DNA from: Sneathiella chungangensis | GTDB taxonomy: Bacteria; Pseudomonadota; Alphaproteobacteria; Sneathiellales; Sneathiellaceae | Reading direction: 5' to 3' | Length of the DNA: 64,000 bases | NCBI RefSeq assembly: GCF_009882935.1 | Contig: NZ_WTVA01000002.1 | Location: forward strand, 1-64,000 | Shown: piece after piece, positions 53,396-62,449 of the stretch | Position numbering within the stretch: the stretch's first letter is position 1 | How the letters are laid out: each line of letters starts with the position of its first letter | Made by a program: the position numbers and the translations under genes | Notes under the pieces: model-generated | The model's input: only the letters and a program-made list of their open reading frames with translations | Database searches by the model: none | Told to the model about the DNA's origin: nothing

Positions 53396-54307
53396 TCAGG
53401 TTGGTTTGGCATCCTTCTGTTGCGCCATCTTAGCGGCATCCAGCACGGCTTTTGCCCACATTTCGGGTTCTTCTTGCGGCAGATTGTGGCCGGCATTGGC
53501 AAACAGGCGATAATCGAATGGGCCGGTGAATTTCTTCTTATGATGGGATGTGCCCGTGTTCACGCCGTCCCGGCCTCCGTCAATGGCAATGGTCGGCACG
53601 CTGATTTCGGGGCCATTTGCGAGCCTCGCCTCGATCGCGGCAACAGCCGGATCGCCGGCGACGAGGCCAAACCGGTGACGGTAAGAGTGAATGACGACAT
53701 CGACGAAATCCGGATTGTCGAAGGCTTTGGCGGATTGATCGAAGGTCGCATCATCGAATTTCCATGTCGGCGACCACATTTCCCAGAGAAGGCGGGCAAT
53801 GCCGGCGCGATTTTTTTCAAGACCGCGTATGCCCCGCTCGGAATGAAAATAATACTGGTACCAGAGCGAGGCTTCAACGGCCGGTGCGGCGGGTTCCATC
53901 GCGCTCGCAATATCCTGAATATTATAGGAGTTTCCCGTAACCAAGGCTGTTACCCGATTCGGCCAGAGGGCCGATACGATACAGGCAGCACGTCCGCCCC
54001 AGTCATAACCACCGACAATGGGTTTATCCAGATTCAGGGCATCCATAAGGGAGAGAAGGTCAAAGCCAAGCGCTGCCTGCTCGCCCGAACGAGGTGTGCT
54101 GCGTGATAGGAACCGTGTCGGGCCATATCCCCGTAAATAGGGAACAATTACTCTCGCGCCTTCTTTAGCCAATAAGGGCGCCGCCTCGCCATAGGTGTGA
54201 ACATCATAGGGAAATCCGTGGTTCATGATAACCGGCCAACCGTCCGCCGGACCGAATTCCAGATAAGCAACGTCCAGAACACCGGCGCGAATTGATTTCA
54301 ACTCCAT
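53396..54307 (-). CDS. Alpha/beta hydrolase, epoxide hydrolase/dehalogenase-like
   Basis: This is a 303-residue alpha/beta-fold hydrolase. The oxyanion motif is NHGFPYDVHTYGE (about 34), the nucleophile elbow GGYDWGGRA uses Asp rather than Ser (about 106), and the C-terminal His is in NAGHNLPQEEP. An Asp nucleophile with HGFP is the mark of epoxide hydrolases and haloalkane dehalogenases, so hydrolysis of an epoxide or C-halogen bond is likely. The ATG at 54307, with AAGGGAG upstream, is the true start; the frame runs open further upstream without sense. The Tyr lid residues were not verified. Confidence 0.92.
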   Translation of the reverse strand: MELKSIRAGVLDVAYLEFGPADGWPVIMNHGFPYDVHTYGEAAPLLAKEGARVIVPYLRGYGPTRFLSRSTPRSGEQAALGFDLLSLMDALNLDKPIVGGYDWGGRAACIVSALWPNRVTALVTGNSYNIQDIASAMEPAAPAVEASLWYQYYFHSERGIRGLEKNRAGIARLLWEMWSPTWKFDDATFDQSAKAFDNPDFVDVVIHSYRHRFGLVAGDPAVAAIEARLANGPEISVPTIAIDGGRDGVNTGTSHHKKKFTGPFDYRLFANAGHNLPQEEPEMWAKAVLDAAKMAQQKDAKPT

Positions 54308-54831
54308 TTTCGTATTCTCCCTTGATACGGGTTCGACACAGTAATTTACTTTACCGCAGGTCCGATTTTTTGACAGATGAAATGAAACGAGATTTGGTCG
54401 CCGATTTATCACATTGAAAAATAGAGATCCTTTAAATTTCTCCGACTTTAACGGAAGCCCTCCTTTTTCCATTCTGCCCTTGATACATATTTCTTTTTCA
54501 TGAACGCGGCCTCCAAAACGGCTTGATGAGTTTAAGAAAAGTTGGAATGGAAAAGAAGAGAATGAGTGACAAGATGACAGTCCGACCGACGATGAAGTCG
54601 GACGCCGACCATACCGGACATCACGCCACATTATGGCCTCGCGCGTAGAAAATGGCATAAGACCGATAATCCCGATAGCTGCGAGTAGACGCTGGCCCAA
54701 CAAGCCGATAATGTGGGTTACGGGAAAACCGTCATCACATTAGATGTAAGCCCTAGGAATTTGGCATGCGAGGGAATTTGCGCCAAACCTTGCCTGAGCC
54801 TGTCGATGAAGAATAAAAAGGAGTTATATTC
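54308..54831. other. Long spacer without an intact gene
   Basis: These 524 bases lie between the hydrolase (minus) and GST (plus) genes. No intact gene is visible. On the minus strand two short hydrophobic stretches in different frames (GLLGQRLLAAIGIIGLMPF near 54700 and VILSLILFFSIPTFLKLIK near 54560) are separated by stops and could be the ruins of a membrane-protein gene. That is weak. The GST ribosome site AAAAGGAG is at the right end. Confidence 0.4.
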
Positions 54832-55440
54832 ATGAAGCTCTATGATCTGCCCGCTTCACCCAATGCCCGCCGGGTACGGATATTTGTCGCCGAGAAGGGG
54901 CTCGATATTCCGAAAATGGAAGTCGACCTGTCGACGGGATATAACAAGACGCCGGAGTATCTTGAGAAAAATATTCTCGGGCTGATGCCCGTTCTCGAAC
55001 TGGATGACGGTACGACGATATCGGAGAGTCATGCGATCTGCCGCTATCTGGAGGAGATCCATCCGGAGCCGCCGTTAATGGGCGGTGACGCGCGGGAACG
55101 GGCGCATGTCGAGATGTGGAACCGCAGAATGGAACATTATCTACTGCTCCCGCTCGTGAGTGCGTTCGTTCATTCGCATCCCATGTGGAAGGGAATTCGT
55201 GAACAGGTTCCCGAATATGCGAAAGTCTGTCAGAATCAAGCAAGAGCGGCGCTGAAATGGCTGGAATCCTCGCTTGATGGCCGGGACTATATTGCGCTTG
55301 ATGATTACAGCGTTGCCGACATCACCGCGCAATGTGCCGTCTTGATGGGCAAGGCCGTAGAGGTGCGTCCTGATGAAAATCACCCCAATATCAATAACTG
55401 GTGGGCCCGCGTCTCGGGACGGCCAAGCGCGCGGGTGTAA
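54832..55440 (+). CDS. Glutathione S-transferase
   Basis: This is a 202-residue GST with the thioredoxin-like N-domain (KLYDLPASPNARRVRIFVAE) and glutathione-binding loop GLMPVLELDDGTTISESHAICRYLE (core VLELDDGTTISESHA, holding the cis-Pro-like and SNAIL-type residues). A helical C-domain follows with SVADITAQCAVLMG. The active residue near the N-terminus (SPNARR) indicates a Ser/Tyr-type bacterial class. It is preceded by AAAAGGAG and stands just upstream of ydbH, but 97 bases separate them. The substrate is unknown. Confidence 0.92.
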   Translation: MKLYDLPASPNARRVRIFVAEKGLDIPKMEVDLSTGYNKTPEYLEKNILGLMPVLELDDGTTISESHAICRYLEEIHPEPPLMGGDARERAHVEMWNRRMEHYLLLPLVSAFVHSHPMWKGIREQVPEYAKVCQNQARAALKWLESSLDGRDYIALDDYSVADITAQCAVLMGKAVEVRPDENHPNINNWWARVSGRPSARV

Positions 55441-55537
55441 CTCTTGCGCGCCCGCAAACCCTGAACAGCATCTCTCCTCGAAGGCTTGCCTTTTAAACCT
55501 CTGCATGTAATTGGATAAATGTATTCGAGGAGAGGCT

Positions 55538-58390
55538 ATGGCGTCAGCATCGAAAGCCAAACTTTACAGGCGGACAGTTCTCATCGGTCTGATGTGCCTG
55601 TTTGCGCTGGCGGTCGTGCTGTATGTAATGCGGGTGCCCCTTCTCGAATTTGCCGGGAAAACCGGATTGTCTGTCGCCGGCTTCGAAGACGTGACTGTGA
55701 CGGTCAAAGAGGTGTCAACGGACCAGATACAAATCTCCGAACTTCTGCTCGGCGATCAGATATCCCTTCAGAATGTGACGCTTCGTTATCAACCTATCGC
55801 TTTGTTGAAAGGCGAGGTGGCGGCGATTGATATCGAAAATCTCTTTGTCGAATTGTCAGATCCGGATGGCGGGGCCATTGGCAGGTTGCGTCAGATCGCC
55901 GGTGACGGCACGCTGGAAGGCGATGGGAATGCGGGTGAACGCACCTTCCCGGCGATCTCCGTCAGGGCGGGAAAAATTGTCGTAAATAACGAAAAACAAT
56001 CTTTTGAGGCGGCTGTCTCCGGCGCGATCACGTCGGAAATGATGCTGAAAGGGGAGGGCAGCTTGAACGGGAGGGTCGTAACGGCTGGCGGACCGATCCT
56101 CATCGAGAAAATGGTGCTTTCGGTAGACGCCGATATCCCGGCCCGATCAGGCGAGTTTTTGCTAGGCGGTGGCCGTATCAGTCACGCCGTGGACACTCCC
56201 GATTGGGCGCCGCTATTGCTCACGGGCGCCGGAAAGCTGGAGGGGGAGCATCTGACTGGCCGGATGATCATCAAAACGACGGCGGGGCAATCTCTGATGC
56301 AGTTTGAAGGCGATTACGACATCGCCTCGAACACCGGTCGCGCGCAGCTGGCATTAGAGGATCTAATTTTTCGCAAGGACGGATTGCAGCCATCGGATAT
56401 CAGTCGATATGCGAAGGATGTGCCGCCAATCGATGGCCGTCTCAACATAAACGCCGCCGCAGATGTGGACGACGCCTCGGTAACTTTCAGGGCCGATATT
56501 TCGTTTGATGAACTGACGGTTGGTCTGTCCGAAGGGCAAATGGCCGCCGCCCGGGTTCCCATTCAGGTTTCGGGGCGTTATGCGCTTGAGGATAATGAAC
56601 TGAACGCGGAGGCGACCCTGACGGAGACGAATATCGATCTCGGATTTAGGGGGCGCAGCTATGCATTGGAAAATCTACGCTCGACGGCGACGTTGAGCGG
56701 TTTCGCCGATAGCCTACAACTCGTTTCACTGGAAGGCGCGCTCAGGGACAGGCCAAAATTACCCGATTTCGCTCCCTTCTTTTTTACCGCACGCGGAGAA
56801 ATGGATGCCGCCCGCGCAATATCCTTCGCTGGGGAGGTGCGGGATGTCACGTCGAAGCTCGAAGTTAATTTCGACGGTACGTACAAGGTGGACGAGGGGA
56901 CCGGCGCGATCTCTCTCCAATTGCCGGAGACGAGGGTCGGTAAGGACGGGATTTCACTCACGGCACTTTCCCGTCATTTAAAAGATATCGGTGAGGCTTT
57001 TTCCGGAACCGTCACCGCCAAAGCGCAGATTGACCGTCTTGCGGATGGAGCCCTCATTGCCTCCTCCGTTTCGGCGGCGGCGAAGGATGGCGGATGGACG
57101 CAGGGTGATATTGTGGCGTCGGGTCTTAGAGTTCAATTGCAGGGCATGCAACCCGGATCGTCCGAGCCGTTTGCCGGCCAGATGAACGGTCAGGTCGACA
57201 AGCTTGTTATCAACGGACAGCCGGTGTCGATTGAGGCGTTTGCCACGACATTTTCAGGCATGCTGCGTAATCTTTCGCTGCCGGAAGACGCCAGCCTTGA
57301 AATCGCAAGACTGAGAATTGCGCCTTTAAGGGGGGCGATCTTCAAGGAAACCCAGACAGCAACGGGTACGGCAACACTGAAAAAGGATGATATACTTTTT
57401 TCAATCAGGCTCGCGTCAGACTACCTGGGTTCCTTCGCACATATAACGGGGGGGCATTCACTTTCCGGTAGTAAGGGCGAGGCGGCAATTCAGATAGATC
57501 CGCTGACTTTCGATAAGGAGGGCCTTCAGCCAGGCGACCTTATCGCGATAGAGGGTGACATTATGGTGGACGGCCGGATATTGCCGTCGGCAAAGCTGCA
57601 CTGGGCGCCTGGCGGGCTCAACGGATCGGCGGATATCGGGGTTCGCAATGTCACCGTTAAATCATCGGGCGGGGAAATTAGCGGGCTGAACGGCGATATC
57701 CATATAGACGAGATATTCCCGCTCTCCATTGCGACGGCACAGGAAATCTCGGCGGGACGTGCAGTTGCCGGAATTCCCATTAAAGAGCCCTTCGTTCGCT
57801 TTCGGGTTCTGACCAAAAATGGCGCTCCCGTATTATTTATTGACAGATTGACCGCCGGAATTGTGGGTGGTGCTGCGTTTATTGAACAGGCCGTTATTGA
57901 TACCGGGGCAAAAATCAATCGGGTGGAGGTTCAATTGACCCATCTTGATCTTGAAGAAGTGATGGCACTCAGTAATGTTGAAGAGTTGGTCGCAACGGGA
58001 AAGGTGAGCGGCCGGATCCCGCTTGTTTTTGGCGGTGAACGGTTAGTCGTCGATGGCGGATTGCTGGCGGCTGAGGGGCCGGGTATCCTGAAAATGACCT
58101 CCGAAGCTGCCCGGCGGGCGCTTGGTGGCGGCGGCGATCAGGCAAAGCTGCTGCTGGATATTCTCGAGAATTTTCATTATTCGGAACTCTCTATTGAAGT
58201 CATGAAAACCGAAGGCGGGGACGATACCGTGAAGTTACATGCCGCAGGCGGTAACCCGGACGTCGAAAATAATCGTCCTGTCGTTTTGAACATCAATCTT
58301 TCGACGAGCTTGGACAAGATATTCAACGCCGTTCTCGATGGCTATCTCTTGTCGGAAAAGGCGCTCCGTGCTACCGTCGGCAACAGGTAA
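55538..58390 (+). CDS. ydbH: YdbH-family AsmA-like intermembrane phospholipid transport protein
   Basis: This is a roughly 950-residue protein with an N-terminal membrane anchor (TVLIGLMCLFALAVVLYVM) and a long periplasmic beta-rich body of repeated lipid-groove units, as in AsmA/TamB/YdbH proteins. In E. coli, YdbH works with YnbE, redundantly with YhdP and TamB, to move phospholipids to the outer membrane. The C-terminal part (DRLTAGIVGGAAFIEQAVID, LDLEEVMALSNVEELVATGK, VSGRIPLVFGGERLVVDGG) is its best conserved region. The ATG at 55538 with GGAG upstream is used; a TTG at 55511 is less likely. It is followed by ynbE and ydbL, the conserved partners. Confidence 0.92.
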   Translation: MASASKAKLYRRTVLIGLMCLFALAVVLYVMRVPLLEFAGKTGLSVAGFEDVTVTVKEVSTDQIQISELLLGDQISLQNVTLRYQPIALLKGEVAAIDIENLFVELSDPDGGAIGRLRQIAGDGTLEGDGNAGERTFPAISVRAGKIVVNNEKQSFEAAVSGAITSEMMLKGEGSLNGRVVTAGGPILIEKMVLSVDADIPARSGEFLLGGGRISHAVDTPDWAPLLLTGAGKLEGEHLTGRMIIKTTAGQSLMQFEGDYDIASNTGRAQLALEDLIFRKDGLQPSDISRYAKDVPPIDGRLNINAAADVDDASVTFRADISFDELTVGLSEGQMAAARVPIQVSGRYALEDNELNAEATLTETNIDLGFRGRSYALENLRSTATLSGFADSLQLVSLEGALRDRPKLPDFAPFFFTARGEMDAARAISFAGEVRDVTSKLEVNFDGTYKVDEGTGAISLQLPETRVGKDGISLTALSRHLKDIGEAFSGTVTAKAQIDRLADGALIASSVSAAAKDGGWTQGDIVASGLRVQLQGMQPGSSEPFAGQMNGQVDKLVINGQPVSIEAFATTFSGMLRNLSLPEDASLEIARLRIAPLRGAIFKETQTATGTATLKKDDILFSIRLASDYLGSFAHITGGHSLSGSKGEAAIQIDPLTFDKEGLQPGDLIAIEGDIMVDGRILPSAKLHWAPGGLNGSADIGVRNVTVKSSGGEISGLNGDIHIDEIFPLSIATAQEISAGRAVAGIPIKEPFVRFRVLTKNGAPVLFIDRLTAGIVGGAAFIEQAVIDTGAKINRVEVQLTHLDLEEVMALSNVEELVATGKVSGRIPLVFGGERLVVDGGLLAAEGPGILKMTSEAARRALGGGGDQAKLLLDILENFHYSELSIEVMKTEGGDDTVKLHAAGGNPDVENNRPVVLNINLSTSLDKIFNAVLDGYLLSEKALRATVGNR

Positions 58391-58409
58391 ATAGGGTGAA
58401 GGAAAATCT

Positions 58410-58610
58410 GTGGAAAGACAACGTCTCCCGATGATCTCAACCATGGCTCTGGTCATGTTGGCGGCTGTTGCCTGCACGCCAACGGTGAAGGTTGAGGCGC
58501 CTCCCGAACCGATTACGATTAATCTCAATATCAAGCTTGATGCCGAAGTGCGCCTCAAGATCGAGGAACAGGCAAAAGATGACATTACAAACAATCCGGG
58601 AATTTTCTGA
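58410..58610 (+). CDS. ynbE: YnbE-like outer-membrane lipoprotein
   Basis: This is a 66-residue lipoprotein. After a hydrophobic leader (TMALVMLAAVAC) comes the lipobox-like AVAC, then PTVKVEAPPEPITINLNIKL and DAEVRLKIEEQ, which is the conserved YnbE sequence. In E. coli YnbE forms beta-stacked multimers that meet YdbH to span the periplasm. The start is GTG 58410 with AAGGA upstream, or ATG 58431. It sits 19 bases after ydbH and one base before ydbL. The lipobox lacks the usual Leu at -3, so lipidation is likely but not certain. Confidence 0.92.
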   Translation: MERQRLPMISTMALVMLAAVACTPTVKVEAPPEPITINLNIKLDAEVRLKIEEQAKDDITNNPGIF

Positions 58611-58611
58611 T

Positions 58612-58983
58612 ATGCCAAATGGAAAATATAATCAGAATCTGAACCGCCGGACGATCCTCCGCGGCATGTTTTTCTCGTTGGCCGTTGTCTCCAGCCTTCC
58701 GCTTCTGTCGGCGACGCCGGCGCGCGCGGATCAGCTTGACGACCTTCGAGCATCCGGAGCGGTGGGTGAAGCTTTTGACGGTTTCGCCCGCGCGCGCGAC
58801 GGGTCCGCCTCTGCCTTTGTGAAAAACCTAAATGATCAGCGCCGCGCAATTTATGTCAAACGCGCGAAGTCGGAAGGTGTCAGTGTTGATCAGGTAGGGC
58901 GGGTCTATGCCGAGCAAATTATAAGAAAAGCGCCCAAAGGAACTTGGTTGCTCGGTGAAAACGGGCAGTGGACTCAGAAATAA
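58612..58983 (+). CDS. ydbL: YdbL family (DUF1318) periplasmic protein
   Basis: The 123-residue protein ends the YdbH-YnbE-YdbL unit. Residues 1-40 are a signal peptide with a twin-arginine-like NRRTILRG motif and cleavage near PARA. The mature DUF1318 domain (LDDLRASGAVGEAFDGFARA, RRAIYVKRAKSEGVSVDQVG, APKGTWLLGENGQW) is the one seen in E. coli YdbL, which modulates the YdbH-YnbE bridge. Tat export, if real, would be unusual; a Sec signal with two arginines is the alternative. Confidence 0.92.
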   Translation: MPNGKYNQNLNRRTILRGMFFSLAVVSSLPLLSATPARADQLDDLRASGAVGEAFDGFARARDGSASAFVKNLNDQRRAIYVKRAKSEGVSVDQVGRVYAEQIIRKAPKGTWLLGENGQWTQK

Positions 58984-59003
58984 GGACGGCGATAACTGAT
59001 CGG

Positions 59004-59462
59004 CTACCTGGCGGTCTTCCGAAAGCGGAAGTCGCACATCCCGTCACCTTTCATACAGGTCTTTTCGCGTTTTAGCTCTAACCCGAGGCCGTCCGCGAGA
59101 GCAAAGTCACAATTGCAGATTAGCAGAGGCCCAAGATCCCGGGCATTCAACTCCTCCATCATCCGGGTGTAGGCGCAGCTATGCACGTCGACGTGAAATT
59201 CGTCTTCTGTCCGCTTGAGGACATTGAAATCAAATTCGACGCCAATCCCGAAAGAGGCGAATTCTGCCTCCAGTTTCGGAATGGTCATCGGTTCTTTCTC
59301 GGCCCGCGCTTCTGAAATCTTGCGATTCCGGCTGTCCAGCGCCTCACGGACCAATGCGTGCGCCTTCTCCCGGCCGAGTTCTTTTTCCATGGCGCGAACC
59401 AGAGGAATCTGCGCTTCGACGGTAAGTTTTATATGTTCATACGGCGTGATCTTGTCGGTCAT
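59004..59462 (-). CDS. L-2-amino-thiazoline-4-carboxylic acid hydrolase-like protein
   Basis: The 152-residue protein resembles the ATC hydrolase family, known for opening a thiazoline in cysteine breakdown. It shows FGIGVEFDFNVLKRTEDEFHVD, CAYTRMMEELNARDLGPLLIC and CDFALADGLGLELKREKTCM, with a closing GMCDFRFR. Several Cys, His and Asp residues are conserved in this layout. Most family members have unknown substrates. The start has AAGGGA upstream. It is convergent with the ydb operon and follows the YghU-like gene on the same strand, 69 bases away. Confidence 0.82.
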   Translation of the reverse strand: MTDKITPYEHIKLTVEAQIPLVRAMEKELGREKAHALVREALDSRNRKISEARAEKEPMTIPKLEAEFASFGIGVEFDFNVLKRTEDEFHVDVHSCAYTRMMEELNARDLGPLLICNCDFALADGLGLELKREKTCMKGDGMCDFRFRKTAR

Positions 59463-59531
59463 TATTCCCTTCCCAATTATTTGCGCCTGCCCGGCGTTAC
59501 TTGCCGGGCAGATGCCTGTTGTCAGGAATCG

Positions 59532-60416
59532 TCAATTCGCGTTTTCAAGGGCTTCCAGCTTATCCTGCGTTTTTGTCTCAAAATCGCTGGCGTCATGCCG
59601 CTCGTGAAGTTGCTCTTCCAGTGGACCTGACATGCGGTTGACCATCCGTCCCCGCTTGACCGCGGCGCGGTTGCCGATTTCTTCGGTCCAACGGTTGACG
59701 TTCTTGTAGGAGCCGGCATCGAGAAATTCCGCGGCTTCATATACGCGGTTGAGAACAAGCGCGCCATACCAAGGCCAGATCGCCATGTCGGCGATCGTAT
59801 ATTCTTCCCCACCTACGTATTTGTTATCGGCCAGCTGCCGATCGAGGACGTCCAGCTGACGTTTAACCTCCATTGCATAGCGGTCGATCGGATACTCGAA
59901 TTTTTCCGGGGCATAGGCATAGAAATGCCCGAAACCGCCGCCGAGGTAGGGGGTCGCACCCACCTGCCAGAAAAGCCATGAAAGGCATTCCGCCCTTTTG
60001 GCTGGATCGGTCGGGATAAAGGCATCAAATTTCTCCGCGAGATGGAGCAAAATGGCGCCGGATTCGAAAACCCGGACGGGTGTCTTTCCGCTACAATCCA
60101 GCAACGCCGGGATCTTGGAATTTGGATTTATCTTGACGAATCCGCTGCTGAATTGTTCCCCTTTTCCAATCCGGATCAGCCATGCATCATATTCCGCACC
60201 TGAGATGCCTTTCGCCAGCAATTCCTCAAGCATGATGGTGACCTTGACGCCATTTGGCGTTCCAAGGGAGTACAACTGCATCGGATGCTGGCCTACCGGC
60301 AGGTCCTTGTCATGGGTGGCGCCGGCGATGGGCCGGTTGATGCTGGCGAATTGTCCGCCGCTCTCCTTAACCCATTTCCATACTTTCGGCGGCACATAGG
60401 CTGCTGTTTCATTCAT
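59532..60416 (-). CDS. yghU: YghU-like glutathione-dependent disulfide oxidoreductase
   Basis: This is a GST-fold protein of 294 residues with the long N-terminal extension and core of E. coli YghU (YVPPKVWKWVKESGGQFASI, INRPIAGATHDKDLPVG). The thioredoxin-like site is LGTPNGVKVTIMLEE, with Thr/Asn instead of Cys, then NPNSKIPAL, and a helical domain FWQVGATPYLGGGFGHFYAY. YghU reduces disulfides with two glutathiones. The ATG at 60416 follows GGAG; an upstream ATG at 60434 is less well placed. Confidence 0.93.
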   Translation of the reverse strand: MNETAAYVPPKVWKWVKESGGQFASINRPIAGATHDKDLPVGQHPMQLYSLGTPNGVKVTIMLEELLAKGISGAEYDAWLIRIGKGEQFSSGFVKINPNSKIPALLDCSGKTPVRVFESGAILLHLAEKFDAFIPTDPAKRAECLSWLFWQVGATPYLGGGFGHFYAYAPEKFEYPIDRYAMEVKRQLDVLDRQLADNKYVGGEEYTIADMAIWPWYGALVLNRVYEAAEFLDAGSYKNVNRWTEEIGNRAAVKRGRMVNRMSGPLEEQLHERHDASDFETKTQDKLEALENAN

Positions 60417-60524
60417 TTGCGAAACTCCATTCACTTATCGCGTATCGCGACTTGTCGCTCTCTTATTTAAGCGCCCGGCAACATTCTGTACAAAATTGTT
60501 GAAAAGGTCCACCAACAGCTTTGT

Positions 60525-60542
60525 GAATTAAAATTTTAATTC
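60525..60542. promoter_or_regulatory. 18-base perfect palindrome in a divergent spacer
   Basis: GAATTAAAATTTTAATTC reads identically on both strands. It sits in the gene-free 350-base spacer between the divergent YghU-like (minus) and haloacid dehalogenase (plus) genes, about 110 bases from the former start. The size suits a dimeric regulator site, but AT-rich symmetry can arise by chance. Nothing else clear is seen in this spacer. Confidence 0.45.
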
Positions 60543-60766
60543 GATTTTCCAGCAAAATTGAGACGTGACCTTCGGCGATTATCTGGCGATTTTTTTTATT
60601 TCTTCTATGTGGTCTGAAATTATTTCAAACCCGAATTCGAGCGTGAAACGGGGGTCGCCCCGGACCTTTTCCGGTCGTTCCGGGAAGCTTGCCGCAAATC
60701 ATAAATCCTCGTCTGTTGTTGAAACTTTTAAGGGCGTCAATTACGCTGGCAAAAAGGGTGCGAATA

Positions 60767-61507
60767 ATGACTAATGTAACTGTAAAAGCCCTCCTCTTCG
60801 ACGTCTTTGGTACCGTGACGGACTGGTATTCTTCCGTGACAAGAGAGGGTGAGAAGATATCGGAGAAGACCGGCATCGACCTGCTTTGGGGGGAATTTGT
60901 CAGAAAGTGGCGAACTGACGGGTATCTTCAGGCGCTTGGTGAGATATCGACGGGCCGGAGGGAGATCGTTCCCACCGCGGAAATTCACAAACAGAAGTTG
61001 CTTGCTTTGCTCGATGAATATGGGGTTGGCGGTTTAAGCGACGCGGAAATCGATGATTTCAACATGGCCTGGAACCGTCTCGACGTCTGGCCCGACGTGC
61101 CGGAAGGGCTGTCGATGTTGAAGGCGGACTATTTGATCATTCCTTTTTCCAATGGCGATTTCCGATGTCTTCTGGATATCAGCCGGCGAAACAATCTACC
61201 CTGGGACGGAATCATCTCCGCCGATTTCTTCAAGAAGGTAAAGCCCGACCCGACGATCTATCATGATGCCGCCGAATTATTGCAGATGCCTCCCGACCAG
61301 ATAATGATGGTGGCCTGCCATTCGCGGGATCTGCAGGGCGCAAAAAATGCCGGTTTTCATACAGCATACGTCAACCGGCCCCTCGAATACGGTCCCGGTG
61401 TGCCGCCGGAAGACAAGCCGGTCCGTTTCGATTTCGATGTCGACAGCTTCGTCGATCTTGCGAAGGCGCTAAATAGTTTGAAAGCAAAGCAGAATAAAGA
61501 ACGGTAG
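60767..61507 (+). CDS. Haloacid dehalogenase type II (HAD-IA)
   Basis: This 246-residue HAD hydrolase of the L-2-haloacid dehalogenase branch has motif I LLFDVFGTVTDWYSSV (nucleophile Asp), motif II IPFSNGDF, the lysine in FFKKVKPDPTIYHDAAELL and motif IV MVACHSRDLQGAKNAGFHTA. The D-x-F-G-T form is usual for type II dehalogenases that hydrolyse 2-chloro or 2-fluoro acids. The ATG at 60767 is preceded by AAAAAGGGTGCG. The true substrate could be another small acid or phosphate ester. Confidence 0.9.
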   Translation: MTNVTVKALLFDVFGTVTDWYSSVTREGEKISEKTGIDLLWGEFVRKWRTDGYLQALGEISTGRREIVPTAEIHKQKLLALLDEYGVGGLSDAEIDDFNMAWNRLDVWPDVPEGLSMLKADYLIIPFSNGDFRCLLDISRRNNLPWDGIISADFFKKVKPDPTIYHDAAELLQMPPDQIMMVACHSRDLQGAKNAGFHTAYVNRPLEYGPGVPPEDKPVRFDFDVDSFVDLAKALNSLKAKQNKER

Positions 61508-61624
61508 AGGCGTTGTCGCGGTTCGCGGCCCTGCTCGTTCATTCGAATTAAAGTGTGCGAGACGTGTCTGCCGAATTCGGCTAAACTGTTCGTTCCATCA
61601 AGAATAACAAAAAAGGGAATTGAG

Positions 61625-62449
61625 ATGGCCTTTGAGCATATAACTTTCGAGAAAAAGAATGGCATCGCCACGGTCACCCTGAACCGGCCGGACAAGTTGA
61701 ATGCCTGGACGCGGATCATGGAACGCGAAGTCAGAAGCGCCATGGAGGACGCGGACAGCGACGAAGCCGTTCGCGTGATCATCCTGACCGGCGCCGGTCG
61801 CGGATTTTGTGCGGGCGCCGACATGGATATTCTGAGCGGTATTGAGGATGGATCGCAGAAACGCGAACCCGGCGCCGTGCAGGGCACGACCGCTTACAAT
61901 GTCGCTATCCGCGCCGATTTTCAGACGCAATATTCCTACTTTCCATCTCTTAGCAAGCCGGTAATCGGTGCGATTAATGGGCCGGCGGCGGGCCTTGGGA
62001 TGGTGATTTCGCTCTATTGCGATATCCGTTTTGCAAGCCGTGAGGCGATCTTCATGACCGCATTTGCCAAGCGGGGCCTTATTGCAGAGCATGGGATCTC
62101 CTGGATGTTGCCGCGGCTCATCGGTCATTCAGCGGCCCTTGATCTGCTGCTTTCATCGCGGAAAGTCACCGCCGAAGAGGCGCTGCGGCTGGGTCTTGTC
62201 AATCAGGTCTATGACGCAGATGCCCTGATGCCCGCCGTTAACGCCTATGCTGCCGACCTTGCGCAAAATGTCTCGCCGCGGTCGATGGCCGTCATGAAGC
62301 GCCAAGTCTATAACGCCGAGTTCCAGACGTTAAACGAGGCCGTTGCCGTCGGAAACGAGGAAATGATCAAAAGTTTCGCAAGTGAGGATTTCAAGGAAGG
62401 GGTTGCTCATTTCCTTGAAAAGCGGCCTGCCCGATTTACCGGACGATAA
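61625..62449 (+). CDS. Enoyl-CoA hydratase/isomerase family protein
   Basis: This 274-residue crotonase-fold enzyme has TVTLNRPDKLNAWTRIMERE, the oxyanion hole segment GAGRGFCAGADMDIL (about 60) and KPVIGAINGPAAGLGMVISL (about 115), then AFAKRGLIAEHGISWMLPRL with a Glu in the position of the second catalytic acid. It hydrates or isomerises an enoyl-CoA. The ATG at 61625 follows AAAAAGGGAA; the longer frame upstream is unlikely. It stands 118 bases after the dehalogenase gene and may be co-transcribed. Confidence 0.92.
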   Translation: MAFEHITFEKKNGIATVTLNRPDKLNAWTRIMEREVRSAMEDADSDEAVRVIILTGAGRGFCAGADMDILSGIEDGSQKREPGAVQGTTAYNVAIRADFQTQYSYFPSLSKPVIGAINGPAAGLGMVISLYCDIRFASREAIFMTAFAKRGLIAEHGISWMLPRLIGHSAALDLLLSSRKVTAEEALRLGLVNQVYDADALMPAVNAYAADLAQNVSPRSMAVMKRQVYNAEFQTLNEAVAVGNEEMIKSFASEDFKEGVAHFLEKRPARFTGR

